64,000 bases of DNA from Bacteroidia bacterium (GTDB lineage: Bacteria; Bacteroidota; Bacteroidia; Chitinophagales; Chitinophagaceae). Location of the stretch: the NCBI GenBank assembly GCA_030427635.1, contig JAUIBA010000002.1, positions 237,726 through 301,725 on the forward strand. Reading direction: 5' to 3'. The notes below the pieces were generated by a model. The model searched no databases, was not told the origin of the DNA, and was given only the letters and a program-made list of their open reading frames with translations. This document shows positions 43,840 to 53,109 of this stretch, one piece after another; the first letter of the stretch is position 1, and every line of letters begins with the position of its first letter. A program made the position numbers and the translations under genes.

Positions 43840-45369
43840 ATGTCGATAAATAAGAAGATAGTAATTGCGGCAATGGCCGGTCTGGCGCTGGGCACATCTT
43901 CGTGCAGGAAGTACCTCGATGTGAACAGCAACCCTAACGCAGCACAGGAAGGCACTGTAAAGACCCTTCTTCCGGCTGCGCAGCTGCACCTCGCCTCTGC
44001 TGTAGGTACTGACCTTCAGATAAATGGTGCTATCTGGTCACAGTACTGGACACAGTCACCGCTTGGAAAGGAATACATTCGTCTCGATCAGCAAAATCCT
44101 ACAGCAGCCGATTATGATATGGGCTGGCAGAATTTATATCTCGGCGCTTCTAACTTTTATCAGTTATATAAAGTAGCCGATGAGCAGTATAAAGGACAGT
44201 ACAAAGCTATATCACTGCTGATGCAGGCTTACACTTTCCAAACGCTTACTGACGGCTGGGGAGATGTTCCATTCAGCCAGGCGCTTCAGGGACAGTATCC
44301 TGACGGGCATATTGTAAACCCTGCTTACGATTCTCAGCGTGTGGTATACCGTGGTATCATTTCTTACATTGATTCTGCTATCAGTATCATGGACAAAAGC
44401 ACAGGCGCTGGTCCTGGTGCTGATGACCTTGTGTATGGTGGTGACATGAAAAAGTGGGCGAAGTTTGCCAATACACTCAAACTGCGCGCACTGCTTCGCA
44501 TTTCTGATGTAGACCCGTTATTTGCACAGCCTCGTATAGATACAATATTCCGTACCAATGCACCACTTATAGGTGAGGGCGATGATGCGCGTATCGTATA
44601 TTATTCTGCTGTGGGTAATAATCATCCGCTATATGCCGAGCTGAGCTCTGCCGATCTGGGACATGTTCAGCAGCTGGCAGGCAGCAAGACAAGTATAGAT
44701 ACTATGGTAGCCAATAACGACTACCGTGGATTGGTATTTTACAACAGAGTATCTGGTATGGGTCTTGTAGGTGTAAGCCAGAGCGAGTATGACATTAAGC
44801 TCCCTGAAGGTACATTTTCCACGCCGGCTGCTGCCACAGGTGCAGATATCATGAATACAGCATCGGCTACAGCATCGGTTATGCTGCTTTCCAGCTGGGA
44901 AAGTTACTTCCTGCAGGCTGAGGCTTTTGCCAGAGGGTATGCTACAGGTGACGATGCTCAGGCATTCTTTGCAGGCATTCATGCCAGCTTTGCTTATAAC
45001 AGCAGCGCAATAGAAGCAGCTACAGGTGATGATGGTGATGTTGCCTATAATATTTATGTAAATGGTGATGCAGGCCTGGGTATAGCGCCTGCACGCTGGG
45101 CTGCCTATCCTGTTACCGGTACTGCTGAGCAGCGTGTGCAGTTCATTGCTACTCAGAAATGGTTTGCTATGACGGGCAATCAGGGTTTTGAATCATGGAC
45201 AGAAACAAGGCGTACTGGTTATCCCGACTTCCTTGTAACGCCTAAGAACAGCTTCCTGGCGGGTAAAATGCCTGCAAGGTTCCTGTATCCGGCCAGCGAA
45301 AAAGCTACTAATGCTCAGTACCCTGGCGAAAAAGCCGTGACTGTGAAAGTATGGTGGGATATGTTCTGA
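43840..45369 (+). CDS. SusD/RagB family nutrient-binding lipoprotein
   Basis: The 509-residue protein is lipidated at the Cys of the SSC lipobox (MSINKKIVIAAMAGLALGTSSC). It belongs to the SusD-like group that begins CRKYLDVNSNPNAA, with TPR-like helices and the stretch YKAISLLMQAYTFQTLTDGWGDVPFSQA near residue 125; MKKWAKFANTLKLRALLRIS is another group hallmark. It ends with the KWFAMTGNQGFESWTETRRTGYP block. It caps the SusC barrel from outside the cell and captures the ligand. Gene order and 23-bp spacing confirm the SusC-SusD pair. The ligand is not identifiable. Confidence 0.95.
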   Translation: MSINKKIVIAAMAGLALGTSSCRKYLDVNSNPNAAQEGTVKTLLPAAQLHLASAVGTDLQINGAIWSQYWTQSPLGKEYIRLDQQNPTAADYDMGWQNLYLGASNFYQLYKVADEQYKGQYKAISLLMQAYTFQTLTDGWGDVPFSQALQGQYPDGHIVNPAYDSQRVVYRGIISYIDSAISIMDKSTGAGPGADDLVYGGDMKKWAKFANTLKLRALLRISDVDPLFAQPRIDTIFRTNAPLIGEGDDARIVYYSAVGNNHPLYAELSSADLGHVQQLAGSKTSIDTMVANNDYRGLVFYNRVSGMGLVGVSQSEYDIKLPEGTFSTPAAATGADIMNTASATASVMLLSSWESYFLQAEAFARGYATGDDAQAFFAGIHASFAYNSSAIEAATGDDGDVAYNIYVNGDAGLGIAPARWAAYPVTGTAEQRVQFIATQKWFAMTGNQGFESWTETRRTGYPDFLVTPKNSFLAGKMPARFLYPASEKATNAQYPGEKAVTVKVWWDMF

Positions 45370-45400
45370 TATCAGTAAAGACTATTTAAAAAACTACAGA

Positions 45401-46051
45401 ATGAAGAAAATACTAGGCATAACACTTCTCGCAGCCCTCGCTTTCACTGCTTGTCGTAAGAAAACGGGCAATGTGTCTGTGCTGCACAACTATTCTACAC
45501 CCACCATCATGCTGCCCGATGGTATGTACTACAGCATGCCTGTAAATGGTATGTTGCCAATAGTACAGGCCACAGCGTTCGACTCATTCTATCATGAGGA
45601 TGCGGCAGTGGTGTTTGACCAGAGCAAACTTGATATCACCACTCCGGGTGTATATCCTGTTACTGCTACTGCAAAGAACAGCTATGGTATGGGTGCTTCA
45701 AAAACGATTTATATAGCAGTTACTGATGTAGATGCTACCGTAAATCTGGAAGGACGTTACCTGCGTGTGGTTACAGATGATACGCTGTATGTGACCCGTC
45801 TGGCAAATGGTCTGTATTACACCAGTGATGCTGCTGCAAATGGCATATCTGACACCACACATGTGATACCGGCAATGTTTGTGCAGACATCCGCTACTAC
45901 GCTTGTAATGCCGGTACAGGATTCAAAATTCGGCCCTGTATATGCTACCAATGGTACGGTGGATTATGTAGCCCCCGATGATGTTACTATCTCTTATGTG
46001 CTGCAGAACAACGCTTTTGCACCTATCATCAGAGAGTTCCGTAAGATATAA
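45401..46051 (+). CDS. SusCD-associated Ig-like lipoprotein
   Basis: The 216-residue lipoprotein has lipobox FTAC (MKKILGITLLAALAFTAC). Residues about 32-110 form an Ig-like module (TPTIMLPDGMYYSMPVNG ... VVFDQSKLDITTPGVYPV ... IYIAVTDVD), then a C-terminal part of about 100 residues that I do not recognise. Small lipoproteins of this type commonly follow SusC/SusD genes and are thought to help bind ligand on the surface. It lies 31 bp after susD and is the last gene before a strong terminator, so it is part of that operon. The PKD lipoprotein downstream is separate. Confidence 0.8.
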   Translation: MKKILGITLLAALAFTACRKKTGNVSVLHNYSTPTIMLPDGMYYSMPVNGMLPIVQATAFDSFYHEDAAVVFDQSKLDITTPGVYPVTATAKNSYGMGASKTIYIAVTDVDATVNLEGRYLRVVTDDTLYVTRLANGLYYTSDAAANGISDTTHVIPAMFVQTSATTLVMPVQDSKFGPVYATNGTVDYVAPDDVTISYVLQNNAFAPIIREFRKI

Positions 46052-46081
46052 CCTCAGCCCCATCAGGCACACACAATTTGC

Positions 46082-46107
46082 ACCCCGCACATGCGGGGTT
46101 TTTTTTT
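46082..46107 (+). terminator. Terminator of the SusC/SusD operon
   Basis: An 8-bp GC-rich stem (accccgca / tgcggggt) is followed by a run of nine T. Confidence 0.95.
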
Positions 46108-46225
46108 ATTTATTCAAAAACGCCATTACTCTATCCATGCATTGGGTTACGTATTTTTCAGTTGTAGTATTCGTATCATATAGCTTGCGATAGTAACATG
46201 GCATCATTTTTGCGAATATAAAAGC

Positions 46226-47188
46226 ATGAAAATGTACACCAGGCTCCTGTTAATAGCAGTGGGCTGCATGTTATATGTATGTGCCTGCAGTAAGAAGAAT
46301 GATGTATCCCCGTCGGTTCCATCATATGATTCTACAGGTACACAGGTTCAGCCAGACTTTACTGCCGGTGCTAATTTATGGGCTGGTGCCAATGTCTGTT
46401 TTACTATCAATCGTAAGGTAACTACCGCCCGATGGGATTTTGGCGATGGGACACCTGAAATATATACTGGGCCGGGTTTGTATTGTCATGTGTTTGCCGC
46501 AGGCACCTACACTGTCACGCTCACAGTGGATGATGACACGACGCAGCGTATTGCGAAAGCCATTACCATACGGCCGTATTATCAGTTCTCTTATGCAGGT
46601 GATTCTGTAGCTGGTGACACGTTGTGGTTTACCTCTTCCACCTATCCTTCCTCAGGCAATACATATGCATGGACCTTCGGAGATGGAACCGCATCGGCAG
46701 AGGCACACCCATGGCATGTATATGCCAGTCCGGGTACCTATACTGTGCGGCTGGTTGTAAACAATGAGGAGAGCTATGCGTGTACCCGCAAGGTTATCAT
46801 AAATCGTGATCCGTTATACACACATCTTGTGGCTGGTATCAGGGTACTTCATGACTGTCAGTTGGTGACACGTCCGGCAGGTTGGCCGGAATATACCACC
46901 TACTATCCGGATTCGACCATGAATTTTCAATATATAAACAAGCTAACCTTAAAACTAAATCTGAACACTTATTTCTTTAATGAGGCACAGTCGCATGGCA
47001 ACATACTGCGTTTTGACAAACAAGCCTACTACGGTAACGAACTGATGTTTAATGAAAACTACCCCGGTACGCTTACTTATTATATAGCTGAAGATAGCAT
47101 CAGCTATCGTAACGTAACTGCGGGGATATTACATGGCAGCTCACCTGGCAGCATATTTGACTATACCTTCACCGCGCATGCACCATAG
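46226..47188 (+). CDS. PKD-domain lipoprotein
   Basis: The 320-residue protein has a lipobox VCAC (MKMYTRLLLIAVGCMLYVCAC). Two PKD domains follow, each with the family core: ARWDFGDGTPEIYTGPG near residue 72 and YAWTFGDGTASAEAHPWHVY near 150, with AAGTYTVTLTV and SPGTYTVRLVV strands. The C-terminal 120 residues are not recognised. PKD domains mediate binding to proteins or polysaccharides at the surface. It is separated from the SusCD operon by a terminator, but could still bind the same ligand. Met3 is an alternative start. Confidence 0.85.
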   Translation: MKMYTRLLLIAVGCMLYVCACSKKNDVSPSVPSYDSTGTQVQPDFTAGANLWAGANVCFTINRKVTTARWDFGDGTPEIYTGPGLYCHVFAAGTYTVTLTVDDDTTQRIAKAITIRPYYQFSYAGDSVAGDTLWFTSSTYPSSGNTYAWTFGDGTASAEAHPWHVYASPGTYTVRLVVNNEESYACTRKVIINRDPLYTHLVAGIRVLHDCQLVTRPAGWPEYTTYYPDSTMNFQYINKLTLKLNLNTYFFNEAQSHGNILRFDKQAYYGNELMFNENYPGTLTYYIAEDSISYRNVTAGILHGSSPGSIFDYTFTAHAP

Positions 47189-47215
47189 CATAGGTCATAG
47201 ATAAGCACAGGACAT

Positions 47216-47248
47216 AAAATAAGCAGGATAACCCATCCTGCTTATTTT
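47216..47248. terminator. Bidirectional terminator
   Basis: A perfect 14-bp stem (aaaataagcaggat / atcctgcttatttt) with a 5-nt loop, A-rich on one side and T-rich on the other, between convergent genes. Confidence 0.93.
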
Positions 47249-47271
47249 ATACATCTTTTGTATGTAAGCTG

Positions 47272-48744
47272 TTAATCGTTTTCTTCTTCCGCACGCAGCA
47301 GTGAGCTGAAGAGGTCATTGAAACCAATACCCCTTGTTAGCTTGTTTCTGCTTAGCAGAGAGTGTGCAGCCAGGCCATGCAATACAAACTCCATCAGGGC
47401 CAGTTGCTCAGCACCTCTTGCTGCCGGATGATGCCGGCGCACCAGCGCTTCCAGTCCGTCTATGCCATGCAGGGTATCTGCGTGTTCCTTGTCGTTTTCA
47501 TCATCCATCAGGTCCACTGCATTCCCTGCACCAAACCACTCAGTGATGGCTGCATATTCTGAGCTTTCTTTTTTCTTTTTCAGCTTGCCCGGGTCGGAGA
47601 ATAGTTGTGTGAACGTATTACGTATAGCCAGTGTAATGAGGTTCTGCGCCACAATAGCCGGCCCTTCCTGCTCACCTTCATACACCAGTTCTACCTTGCC
47701 ATTGATGGCAGGTACTGCGGCGTAAAGGTCTGCTATGCGGGCATAGCTGTAACTGTGACCATTTTTCAGCATGCGCAGCTCTGCTGCGCTTACAAGGCTT
47801 TCATAAGCGCTGATGGTGAGCCGGGTGCTTACACCGCTTTTAGCATCTACATACTCACTTTTGCGCGCCTCTATTGCTATCTGTTCTACAAGATTGCGCA
47901 GTATTTCCGGTATGGCTATTTCCTGCTGGTGGATAGTGAGGCGTGCCTGGTCCTGCGTTATCTGCTTGGAGTATTCTATCGATTTTGGATAGTGGGTGAG
48001 TATCTGAGAGCCTATACGGTCCTTAAGCGGCGTTACTATGCTGCCACGGTTTGTATAGTCCTCTGGGTTGGCGGTAAAGATGAACTGTACATCCAGCGGT
48101 ATGCGCAGGTTAAAGCCCCTAATCTGTACATCGCCTTCCTGCAGTATGTTGAATAAGGCCACCTGTAGCCTTGCCTGCAGGTCGGGCAGCTCATTGATAA
48201 CGAATATAAACCGGTTGCTGCGCGGTATTAGGCCATAATGTATTACCTGCTCATCGGCAAAGGACAGCTTCATGTTGGCCGCCTTTATAGGGTCTATATC
48301 GCCTATAAGGTCTGCCACGCTTACATCAGGCGTAGCCAGTTTTTCGGCAAAGCGCTCACTCCTGTGTATCCAGCTTATGGAGGTTTCATCTCCCATTTCA
48401 GCAATCAGCTCCCGCGCATAGCGCGATACGGGATATTGTGGGTCGTCATTGAGCGGGCTGCCGGTAATAACGGGTATGTATTCATCCAGCAGTTGCACCA
48501 GCTGTCTTGCCATCATGGTTTTGGCCTGCCCTCTGAGCCCCAGAAACAAAATGTTGTGCCGGCTCAGTATAGCACGCTCTACCTCGGGTACTACGGTTTC
48601 CTCATAGCCATATATGCCGTGAAATACTGATTCCCCGGCATGTAGCCGGGTTATCAGGTTTTCTCTAAGTTCGTCCTTAATGCTTCTGTACCGGTAGCCT
48701 ACCTTTTTCAGTGCACCCAGTGTAGCTATTTCCTGTATGTTCAT
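47272..48744 (-). CDS. MoxR-type AAA+ ATPase (magnesium-chelatase-like)
   Basis: The 490-residue AAA+ protein has an N-terminal lead (about 1-60). The MoxR-type Walker A is FLGLRGQAKT near residue 70, the Walker B is FIFVINELPDLQ (Asn-Glu in place of Asp-Glu), and sensor 1 is FIFTANPED. A C-terminal lid and about 150 extra residues rich in charges follow. The INELPDL variant looks family-typical. Such ATPases pair with VWA proteins to remodel or insert cofactors into target proteins. The VWA gene lies 2 bp upstream, confirming the pair. No chlorophyll or cobalamin genes are nearby, so the name 'magnesium chelatase' should not be taken literally. Confidence 0.9.
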   Translation of the reverse strand: MNIQEIATLGALKKVGYRYRSIKDELRENLITRLHAGESVFHGIYGYEETVVPEVERAILSRHNILFLGLRGQAKTMMARQLVQLLDEYIPVITGSPLNDDPQYPVSRYARELIAEMGDETSISWIHRSERFAEKLATPDVSVADLIGDIDPIKAANMKLSFADEQVIHYGLIPRSNRFIFVINELPDLQARLQVALFNILQEGDVQIRGFNLRIPLDVQFIFTANPEDYTNRGSIVTPLKDRIGSQILTHYPKSIEYSKQITQDQARLTIHQQEIAIPEILRNLVEQIAIEARKSEYVDAKSGVSTRLTISAYESLVSAAELRMLKNGHSYSYARIADLYAAVPAINGKVELVYEGEQEGPAIVAQNLITLAIRNTFTQLFSDPGKLKKKKESSEYAAITEWFGAGNAVDLMDDENDKEHADTLHGIDGLEALVRRHHPAARGAEQLALMEFVLHGLAAHSLLSRNKLTRGIGFNDLFSSLLRAEEEND

Positions 48745-48746
48745 GC

Positions 48747-49841
48747 TTATAGTTTCTTTCGCTTGTTGTTGGTATAATCTCTGAATATCATCTCTCCCAG
48801 ACCCTTCAGTCCGGTGAAGTATGCTTTGCCCTGATTGGCTGCGGTAAACTCATCTATGAAGTCCTGCAGGTACTGGTCGCTGGCTACCATAAATGTAGTG
48901 ATATCAATTTTTGCGCGCTTGCAGGCTGCCGCCAGTGTAAGACATTTACTCACTATGCGCCTGTCCAGCCCAAAGCTGTTCATGTAGTATTGTCCGTTCT
49001 CTTTCAGGCAAGATGGTTTACCATCTGTAATCATGAATATCTGCTTGTTGGCAGCTTTGCTTTTGCGCAGTATAGACATGGCCAGTTCCAGCCCGGCTAC
49101 TGTATTGGTATGATAGGGGCCCACCTGCAGGTAGGGTAGGTCTTTAAGCTGAATGGGCCATGCATCATTGCCAAAGACAATGATGTCCAGACTGTCCTTA
49201 GGGTACTTGCGCCTTATCATTTCAGCAAGTGCCATAGCCACCATTTTGGCAGGGGTAATGCGGTCTTCGCCATAGAGTATCATACTATGGCTTATGTCTA
49301 TCATCAGCACAGTGGCTGTCTGCGTTTTATATTCCTGCTCTGTTACCAGCAGGTCATTTTCAGTAAGCCGCAGGTCGTCAGCACCATTGTTTATCTGTGC
49401 CTGCTTTATAGACTCTGTAAGTGCTATATCCTGTGGCGCATCGCCAAATTCAAATTGTCTTAGGTCGGTACCCGTATCTTCTCCACTGCGGCCTGCATAC
49501 TTGGTGCTATGATTGCCGGCTCCGCCTTTCTTTAGTTTGCCGAAGATATATTCCAGAGCACTGTCGCGTATGGCCTGTTCTGTTTTAGCGGTTATGGCCA
49601 TGCCTCCACTGCCGTCATCCTTATCGCGCAGGTAGCCACGCTCTTTCAGCTCGGCTATAAAGTCGTCTATGGTATAATCATCGTCTGTAAGTTCATACTC
49701 TTTGTCCAGTTCCCGCAGCCAGTCCAGCGCTTCCTCCACATCGCCGCTGGTATGGGTAAGCAGCTGTGTGAATATGCGGAAAAGCGTATCGAACCGCGAT
49801 GCGGCATCGGCCTGAAACTCTTTAAATCTGAATCCTGACAT
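48747..49841 (-). CDS. VWA-domain protein, partner of MoxR ATPase
   Basis: The 364-residue protein has a helical N-terminal region (about 1-130), a linker, and a von Willebrand A domain at about 175-355. The MIDAS metal site is DISHS (D182, S184, S186), with the other ligands likely in HTNTVAGLELA and MITDGKPSC. An intact MIDAS suggests metal-dependent binding to a partner. It is first in a two-gene operon with the AAA+ ATPase (2-bp gap). MoxR-VWA pairs act as chaperones for other proteins; the client here is not indicated by neighbours. Confidence 0.9.
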   Translation of the reverse strand: MSGFRFKEFQADAASRFDTLFRIFTQLLTHTSGDVEEALDWLRELDKEYELTDDDYTIDDFIAELKERGYLRDKDDGSGGMAITAKTEQAIRDSALEYIFGKLKKGGAGNHSTKYAGRSGEDTGTDLRQFEFGDAPQDIALTESIKQAQINNGADDLRLTENDLLVTEQEYKTQTATVLMIDISHSMILYGEDRITPAKMVAMALAEMIRRKYPKDSLDIIVFGNDAWPIQLKDLPYLQVGPYHTNTVAGLELAMSILRKSKAANKQIFMITDGKPSCLKENGQYYMNSFGLDRRIVSKCLTLAAACKRAKIDITTFMVASDQYLQDFIDEFTAANQGKAYFTGLKGLGEMIFRDYTNNKRKKL

Positions 49842-49951
49842 CTTATATTCCCCTTGCCGGTGCCTAAAGTTCTGTAACTATCTGCTAACTGGTACAAATA
49901 CGGCTATAAGGTTTATACATAGTGGCGGATACATTTGTTCTGTGGTATATG

Positions 49952-51856
49952 TCAGGGACATATTTTTTTCAGCGCGGCAATTCTCACTTTTCTCTCTTCG
50001 GGGGTCTCATTTATATGATATCCATATCTTTCTGCCGTATCCAGGTCCTTACATGGAAATAACCCCAGACTGTACTTAACAGCTGCACGATAATACCATG
50101 CTTCACCATCGGAACTGTCAAAGGATATAGCTTTATTCAGATCGCTCATCGCTTCTGATAGTTTGTTGGTAGTTGCCCGGCATATCCCACGTCTTTTATA
50201 GTAGAGATGTACATTGCTGTCATTTGCTATAGCATATGAATAGTCAGATATAGCTGCTGACATATTGTGTATGTGCTCGTTACAATAACCGCTTATATAC
50301 CAGGCGCGTGCATTGTCTGGTTCCCGGGCTGTAACTATAGAGATATCTGTAAGTGCCTTAGCAAAACGGTGCGTATTTATATAAATCATCGATCTGGCAA
50401 AGTAAGCAGGTGTATATGAGTATTGCATAAGGCAGGTATTGAAATGCATCAGTGCACTGTCCTGTTCGTTTTGTTTTGCGGCAATAACACCGAGATGATA
50501 CCACGCCTTATAATGGTTTGGAGCAAGATTCGTAGCCTGTTTAAAGTGTTGCTTTGCAGCAGTTGTGTCTCCGGTATTTATACTGATGATAGCGGCATTA
50601 TAGGCACCTTCTGCAGATTCCGGGTTTTCCTTCATGAGATGGAGGGACATGCGATAGTCAGACTTCCACATATCATTGGTTGCATATGTGATAGTGGCCA
50701 ATGCAATCGCTGCTGCGGGTAGCAGTACATAAACTATCAGACGGTGTAGCTGTTTCCTTGTATTTCTGATTACATAGTAGAGAATCGGAAAAAGAATAGC
50801 AGGTGTGGCAAAGTAAGAATAGTGATCCGCCATCATGAATGTGCTGAACTGAACGAACTGAAGTACCAGAAAAATATTGGCGCTGTAAAAAAGTATGCTC
50901 CCGGCTACGATACTCTTTTTATACCTTATCGCATAAATAAAACAACTAAATGCCAGTATGGTGATTATAGTATATGCAGTATGTTGTATCCCAACATTTT
51001 CAGGGAATGGGTAATATACCTTAAGTCCTACAGGCACAATAATGTGCCATATGCTTCTGACGTAAATCTCTGATGCGATGAAAAGAGACCGCCATCCGGT
51101 ATATTCCGGATGGGCCCAGAGAAAATTATCTGCTTTTTCCGATCGGATAGCTACTAACCCTATGCATAGCGATATGGCAAAGAATGGTAGCTTTTTAAGC
51201 CACAGTTTAGTATTGGCCGGATGATGCCCCAGCCATACATCTATTGCAATAAAGCATACCGGGAGGGTCATAGCCGCACCTTTTGATAATACAGCAGATA
51301 TCATGAGTAACAGGGTTGCCACCAGCCATTTTAAATGCCTTTCTGTACTGTAGTGGTAATAGGCAAGCAACGATAAAGTACTGAAGCAGGCACACAGCAC
51401 CGTTTTTCGTTCACTTATCCACGCTACAGCACCAGTAAGGGCAGGGTGTACAGAAAACAGGAGTGCTGTATAGAATGCTACTAAAGCATTTCCCTGAAGT
51501 TTTTTTGTAAGTTGATAAAGTAGAATACTGTTGATACAATGTAACGCAATGTTGGTAATGTGATAGTGAAATGGGTCAACTCCTCCCAATGCATAGTTGA
51601 TAGCGAAAGACAACATTGTAAGTGGGGCATAGTTGCCCACATAAAATGAGGAAAACCAATTTTGCAGGTTGTCTGTTGATAATTGTCTTATGTGAGTGTT
51701 GTTGACAACATAATCAGCATCATCCCATGACATAAGAAAAGGAGCATGCATGACATTGGCATATGAAATAAATACGGCCGAGCAAATAATAAAGCAATGC
51801 CATATTGAGGTCAAATGCACCATGCGATGCGCTGCTCCTGCAGTCTGAACGCTCAT
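49952..51856 (-). CDS. TMTC-like GT-C membrane protein with C-terminal TPRs
   Basis: The 634-residue protein has roughly 10-11 membrane helices in its first 400 residues, beginning after a short cytosolic stretch; Met12 is another possible start. An Asp-Asp motif lies in the first extracellular loop (SWDDADYV, near residue 44), the mark of GT-C glycosyltransferases. The C-terminal 230 residues hold five or more TPR units (AKQHFKQATNLAPNHYKAWYHLG and similar). This layout matches animal TMTC O-mannosyltransferases and bacterial relatives. It may move sugar from a lipid carrier to exported proteins. The lipoprotein gene 18 bp upstream shares its operon. The activity is not proven from sequence. 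Confidence 0.82.
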   Translation of the reverse strand: MSVQTAGAAHRMVHLTSIWHCFIICSAVFISYANVMHAPFLMSWDDADYVVNNTHIRQLSTDNLQNWFSSFYVGNYAPLTMLSFAINYALGGVDPFHYHITNIALHCINSILLYQLTKKLQGNALVAFYTALLFSVHPALTGAVAWISERKTVLCACFSTLSLLAYYHYSTERHLKWLVATLLLMISAVLSKGAAMTLPVCFIAIDVWLGHHPANTKLWLKKLPFFAISLCIGLVAIRSEKADNFLWAHPEYTGWRSLFIASEIYVRSIWHIIVPVGLKVYYPFPENVGIQHTAYTIITILAFSCFIYAIRYKKSIVAGSILFYSANIFLVLQFVQFSTFMMADHYSYFATPAILFPILYYVIRNTRKQLHRLIVYVLLPAAAIALATITYATNDMWKSDYRMSLHLMKENPESAEGAYNAAIISINTGDTTAAKQHFKQATNLAPNHYKAWYHLGVIAAKQNEQDSALMHFNTCLMQYSYTPAYFARSMIYINTHRFAKALTDISIVTAREPDNARAWYISGYCNEHIHNMSAAISDYSYAIANDSNVHLYYKRRGICRATTNKLSEAMSDLNKAISFDSSDGEAWYYRAAVKYSLGLFPCKDLDTAERYGYHINETPEERKVRIAALKKICP

Positions 51857-51874
51857 GAGCTACAGATATAATGC

Positions 51875-52828
51875 TTACATATCATTGAGGGTTTTCTTAA
51901 ACTCCTCAGGGTTTTGCTCGGTAAGTGTTAGTGTATATTCTTCATTTGTTTTTGGCGTAGCACCGGTTATACCACCGAAAAACTTCCCGTTTATGATAGT
52001 AAATGCAACAAAGTGAACCGGAATGTCAGGTATATGATTCTCATTAAACTGATGATTATTTTTGGTATAAGCCATTGGCCAGATGCCTTTAAAATTATCA
52101 TACAGTGTATATCCCATTACAGTTTCATTTTTCAGTGTGGCTCCGCTGACGAATACATTCACTTTAAAATTCTGATAATTAGGGCTCGTCATAAACCTGT
52201 CGGCGTTGCAAAGTGTCAGACTATCTGATATAATACTAAGAGTGTCTTTTCCATCAGATCCCGATATCGTGAAAACATTTACCATATATCGGTCTACATT
52301 TGGCTCTACCATCATCCAGTCTACTTTCATCACTGCTGTATCAGTTGTAGTCCTGCCCATAAACATTTTCATACCAGCCGGAACACTATCAGTAGGTGGT
52401 ATGGTAGCCACAAAAACGTTATTGGGTCGTAAAAACACCTGCTTACCATTCTGGCTGGCAGACACATTTATTTCTCCACCTGACATTAAAGGTTCTCCGC
52501 CTGATATTGGTAACATTTTTGAGAATAGCATATCGCCCTTAAGCAAATATTCTGTAACAGCAATATCTACATCTCCTGTTACAATGGTACCGTCGGCCAG
52601 TATAAAGCTGTTTGGGAAAAACTGATATTTAGTGCCGCTGTTACCATAATAGATGCCACCCGTTTCGGCAGTTACTTTCAGCTGTTTGGGTTTTAATGAT
52701 AGGTCTGCAAAAATTTTGTCGTTCGTGTAAGTGATTCCTGAAGATATTGTTGATGTATTGTCATCGTTTTTTTTGCATGAGATGTATATGAGGGATGACA
52801 TGCAAATAACTGTCAGAGTCTTTTTCAT
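51875..52828 (-). CDS. Uncharacterised Bacteroidota lipoprotein
   Basis: The 317-residue protein has lipobox YISC (MKKTLTVICMSSLIYISC) and a short Asp/Asn/Ser linker after it. A block at about 65-150 (YQFFPNSFILADGTIVTGDVDIAVTEYLLKGDML ... LMSGGEINVSASQNGKQV) is a beta-rich module I have seen in many Bacteroidota surface proteins; it is often linked with gliding or surface proteins but has no firm function. The rest is beta-rich without recognised motifs. It lies 18 bp ahead of the TMTC-like gene and is probably in the same operon, so it might be a substrate or partner of it. Confidence 0.7.
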   Translation of the reverse strand: MKKTLTVICMSSLIYISCKKNDDNTSTISSGITYTNDKIFADLSLKPKQLKVTAETGGIYYGNSGTKYQFFPNSFILADGTIVTGDVDIAVTEYLLKGDMLFSKMLPISGGEPLMSGGEINVSASQNGKQVFLRPNNVFVATIPPTDSVPAGMKMFMGRTTTDTAVMKVDWMMVEPNVDRYMVNVFTISGSDGKDTLSIISDSLTLCNADRFMTSPNYQNFKVNVFVSGATLKNETVMGYTLYDNFKGIWPMAYTKNNHQFNENHIPDIPVHFVAFTIINGKFFGGITGATPKTNEEYTLTLTEQNPEEFKKTLNDM

Positions 52829-53109
52829 ATAGATAGTTTAGGTATGACTGACATGTAGCAATAAGTGTGCCAGACTTTCAATTGTGTTGCTGAAATATAA
52901 CCATGACCAGGTAAAAACACCTGTTTTTAAAAACACGTTTTTCTGCTCTTCATACTGGTGTGTTGGCTGGGCATCTTTGCAATATCAAAAGCTTTTGAAG
53001 ATGGAGCTGCACACCATCACAAAAACAGACCAGCGCGGAGGTGACAAAAAGCGGAGGCGGTAATCTGAAAAGCCTTAAAAAGAGTAGGAACACAAAATAA
53101 ACAATCATT

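Noticed and set aside
47605-48156. 183-residue plus-strand ORF
   Set aside because: Antisense shadow of the MoxR-type ATPase.
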